Below, piece by piece: positions 63,536 through 64,000 of a DNA stretch of 64,000 bases. Below the pieces are notes generated by a model. It was not told the origin of the DNA, ran no database searches, and saw nothing but the letters and a program-made list of their open reading frames with translations. Origin of the DNA: Tenacibaculum sp. 190130A14a (GTDB lineage: Bacteria > Bacteroidota > Bacteroidia > Flavobacteriales > Flavobacteriaceae); assembly GCF_964048965.1 (NCBI RefSeq), contig NZ_OZ040189.1:124001-188000 (forward strand), given 5' to 3'. The number at the start of each line of letters is the position of its first letter. The first letter of the stretch is position 1. The position numbers and the translations under genes are program-made.

Positions 63536-64000
63536 GAACAAAAAACTCCGGAATATACTTTGTCAGATATTGATAATAATAAGTTATCTCTATTAAAAGA
63601 TGGGGTTAAAGTGAAAGAAATAGACTTAACAACTTATTTAGATGATACGAATTTAGCAAGATTAGTTTCTGGGTCTATAGATGCAAATGGGATTGCAACT
63701 TTTATACGTGATGATAGTACCACATTTATAGTTGATTTAAGTAATTTAAAAGAAGATACAACACATTTTGCTAAATTAAATGCAGAGAATAATTTTACTG
63801 AACAACAAGTAATACAGTTATCAGGAACAACTAGTGTGGTTGATACGCTAAACTTAAATACTTTTGGTAATAGTGGATTGGGAAGAGGAACTGGAATTTT
63901 GTTTAACATTCCGGGAGCAGCTTCTACAGTAAAAGGAGGAAGAATTGCTGTTTTAGGTGATGGTGGAGGAGCAATGACGTTCAATACTGCGCCTAATTAT
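63368..64000 (+). CDS. Fibre-like protein 3 (truncated by the window edge)
   Basis: The frame is open from ATG 63368 to the end of the window (211 codons). The first 55 residues match the shared attachment domain (KKSKEELKQYFETGDKPTQE). The following part is different (NKLSLLKDGVKVKEIDL, then GTTSVVDTLNLNTFGNSGLG) with beta-rich fibre-like features. The C-terminal tip lies outside the window. Confidence 0.75.
   Translation, partial: MKKSKEELKQYFETGDKPTQEQYADLIDSYIDVKQPAGEANRRFVIDETGEVSVASEQKTPEYTLSDIDNNKLSLLKDGVKVKEIDLTTYLDDTNLARLVSGSIDANGIATFIRDDSTTFIVDLSNLKEDTTHFAKLNAENNFTEQQVIQLSGTTSVVDTLNLNTFGNSGLGRGTGILFNIPGAASTVKGGRIAVLGDGGGAMTFNTAPNY

Overview
The window looks like a chromosomal segment of a marine Flavobacteriaceae bacterium, most likely Tenacibaculum or a close relative. 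The evidence is low GC, Bacteroidetes promoters of the type TTTG-N19/20-TAnnTTTG, an ECF sigma gene followed by a fused anti-sigma/beta-barrel gene, a large protein with a C-terminal type IX secretion (T9SS) sorting domain, many lipoproteins, a DUF1800/DUF1501 pair and a three-subunit succinate dehydrogenase. No rRNA, tRNA, CRISPR array or insertion sequence was seen. The genus is an inference.

From 1 to 51.2 kb the content is ordinary chromosome. At 1-5.4 kb there is a truncated sugar-lactone oxidase, a TetR regulator with a clear palindromic operator, a LuxE-like gene, and a lipoprotein/sigma/anti-sigma set behind a probable ECF promoter. From 5.4 to 20.7 kb lie an isoaspartyl peptidase, an ALDH7-type aldehyde dehydrogenase, ankyrin, OmpA-like and HhH proteins, DUF1800/DUF1501, a HAD hydrolase, AlbA_2, AKR and SDR genes, two lipoproteins, a DAO-family oxidase with a GreA-like partner, and an ABC ATPase that is probably leaderless. 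From 20.9 to 31.8 kb there are two large lipoprotein peptidases (M13 and S9), a thioredoxin, and a deoxynucleotide block: nrdB, nrdA, a SMI1/KNR4 gene and a dGTPase. From 31.9 to 40 kb lie the T9SS cargo protein with thrombospondin type-3 repeats, an FnIII lipoprotein, DUF3109, MarC, a small oxidoreductase and a secreted endonuclease I. From 40 to 51.2 kb come a LytTR two-component pair with a matching direct-repeat operator, a thioredoxin-like/DUF1573 pair, a zinc-ribbon/SPFH pair, sdhCAB, and small surface or metabolic genes.

From 51.2 kb to the right edge is a distinct accessory locus. A LexA/CI-type S24 repressor is divergent from an unrecognised 1184-residue protein. Next come an 868-residue polymorphic-toxin-like protein, a very acidic probable immunity protein, a small unknown gene, a cysteine peptidoglycan hydrolase (TIGR02594 type), a phage holin, and three tandem tail-fibre-like genes. 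The three fibre genes share the same N-terminal domain and the same terminator-bearing leader. Two promoters in the locus, before the 1184-residue gene and in the region before the lysis genes, match at 33 of 40 positions and carry the same flanking half-sites at identical spacing, so they probably form one regulon controlled by the repressor. No capsid, terminase, portal, tail tube or sheath genes are visible. The locus resembles a repressed, lysis-linked toxin/fibre release cassette (compare holin/endolysin-dependent export) or one edge of a prophage. It is the best candidate here for an undescribed system.
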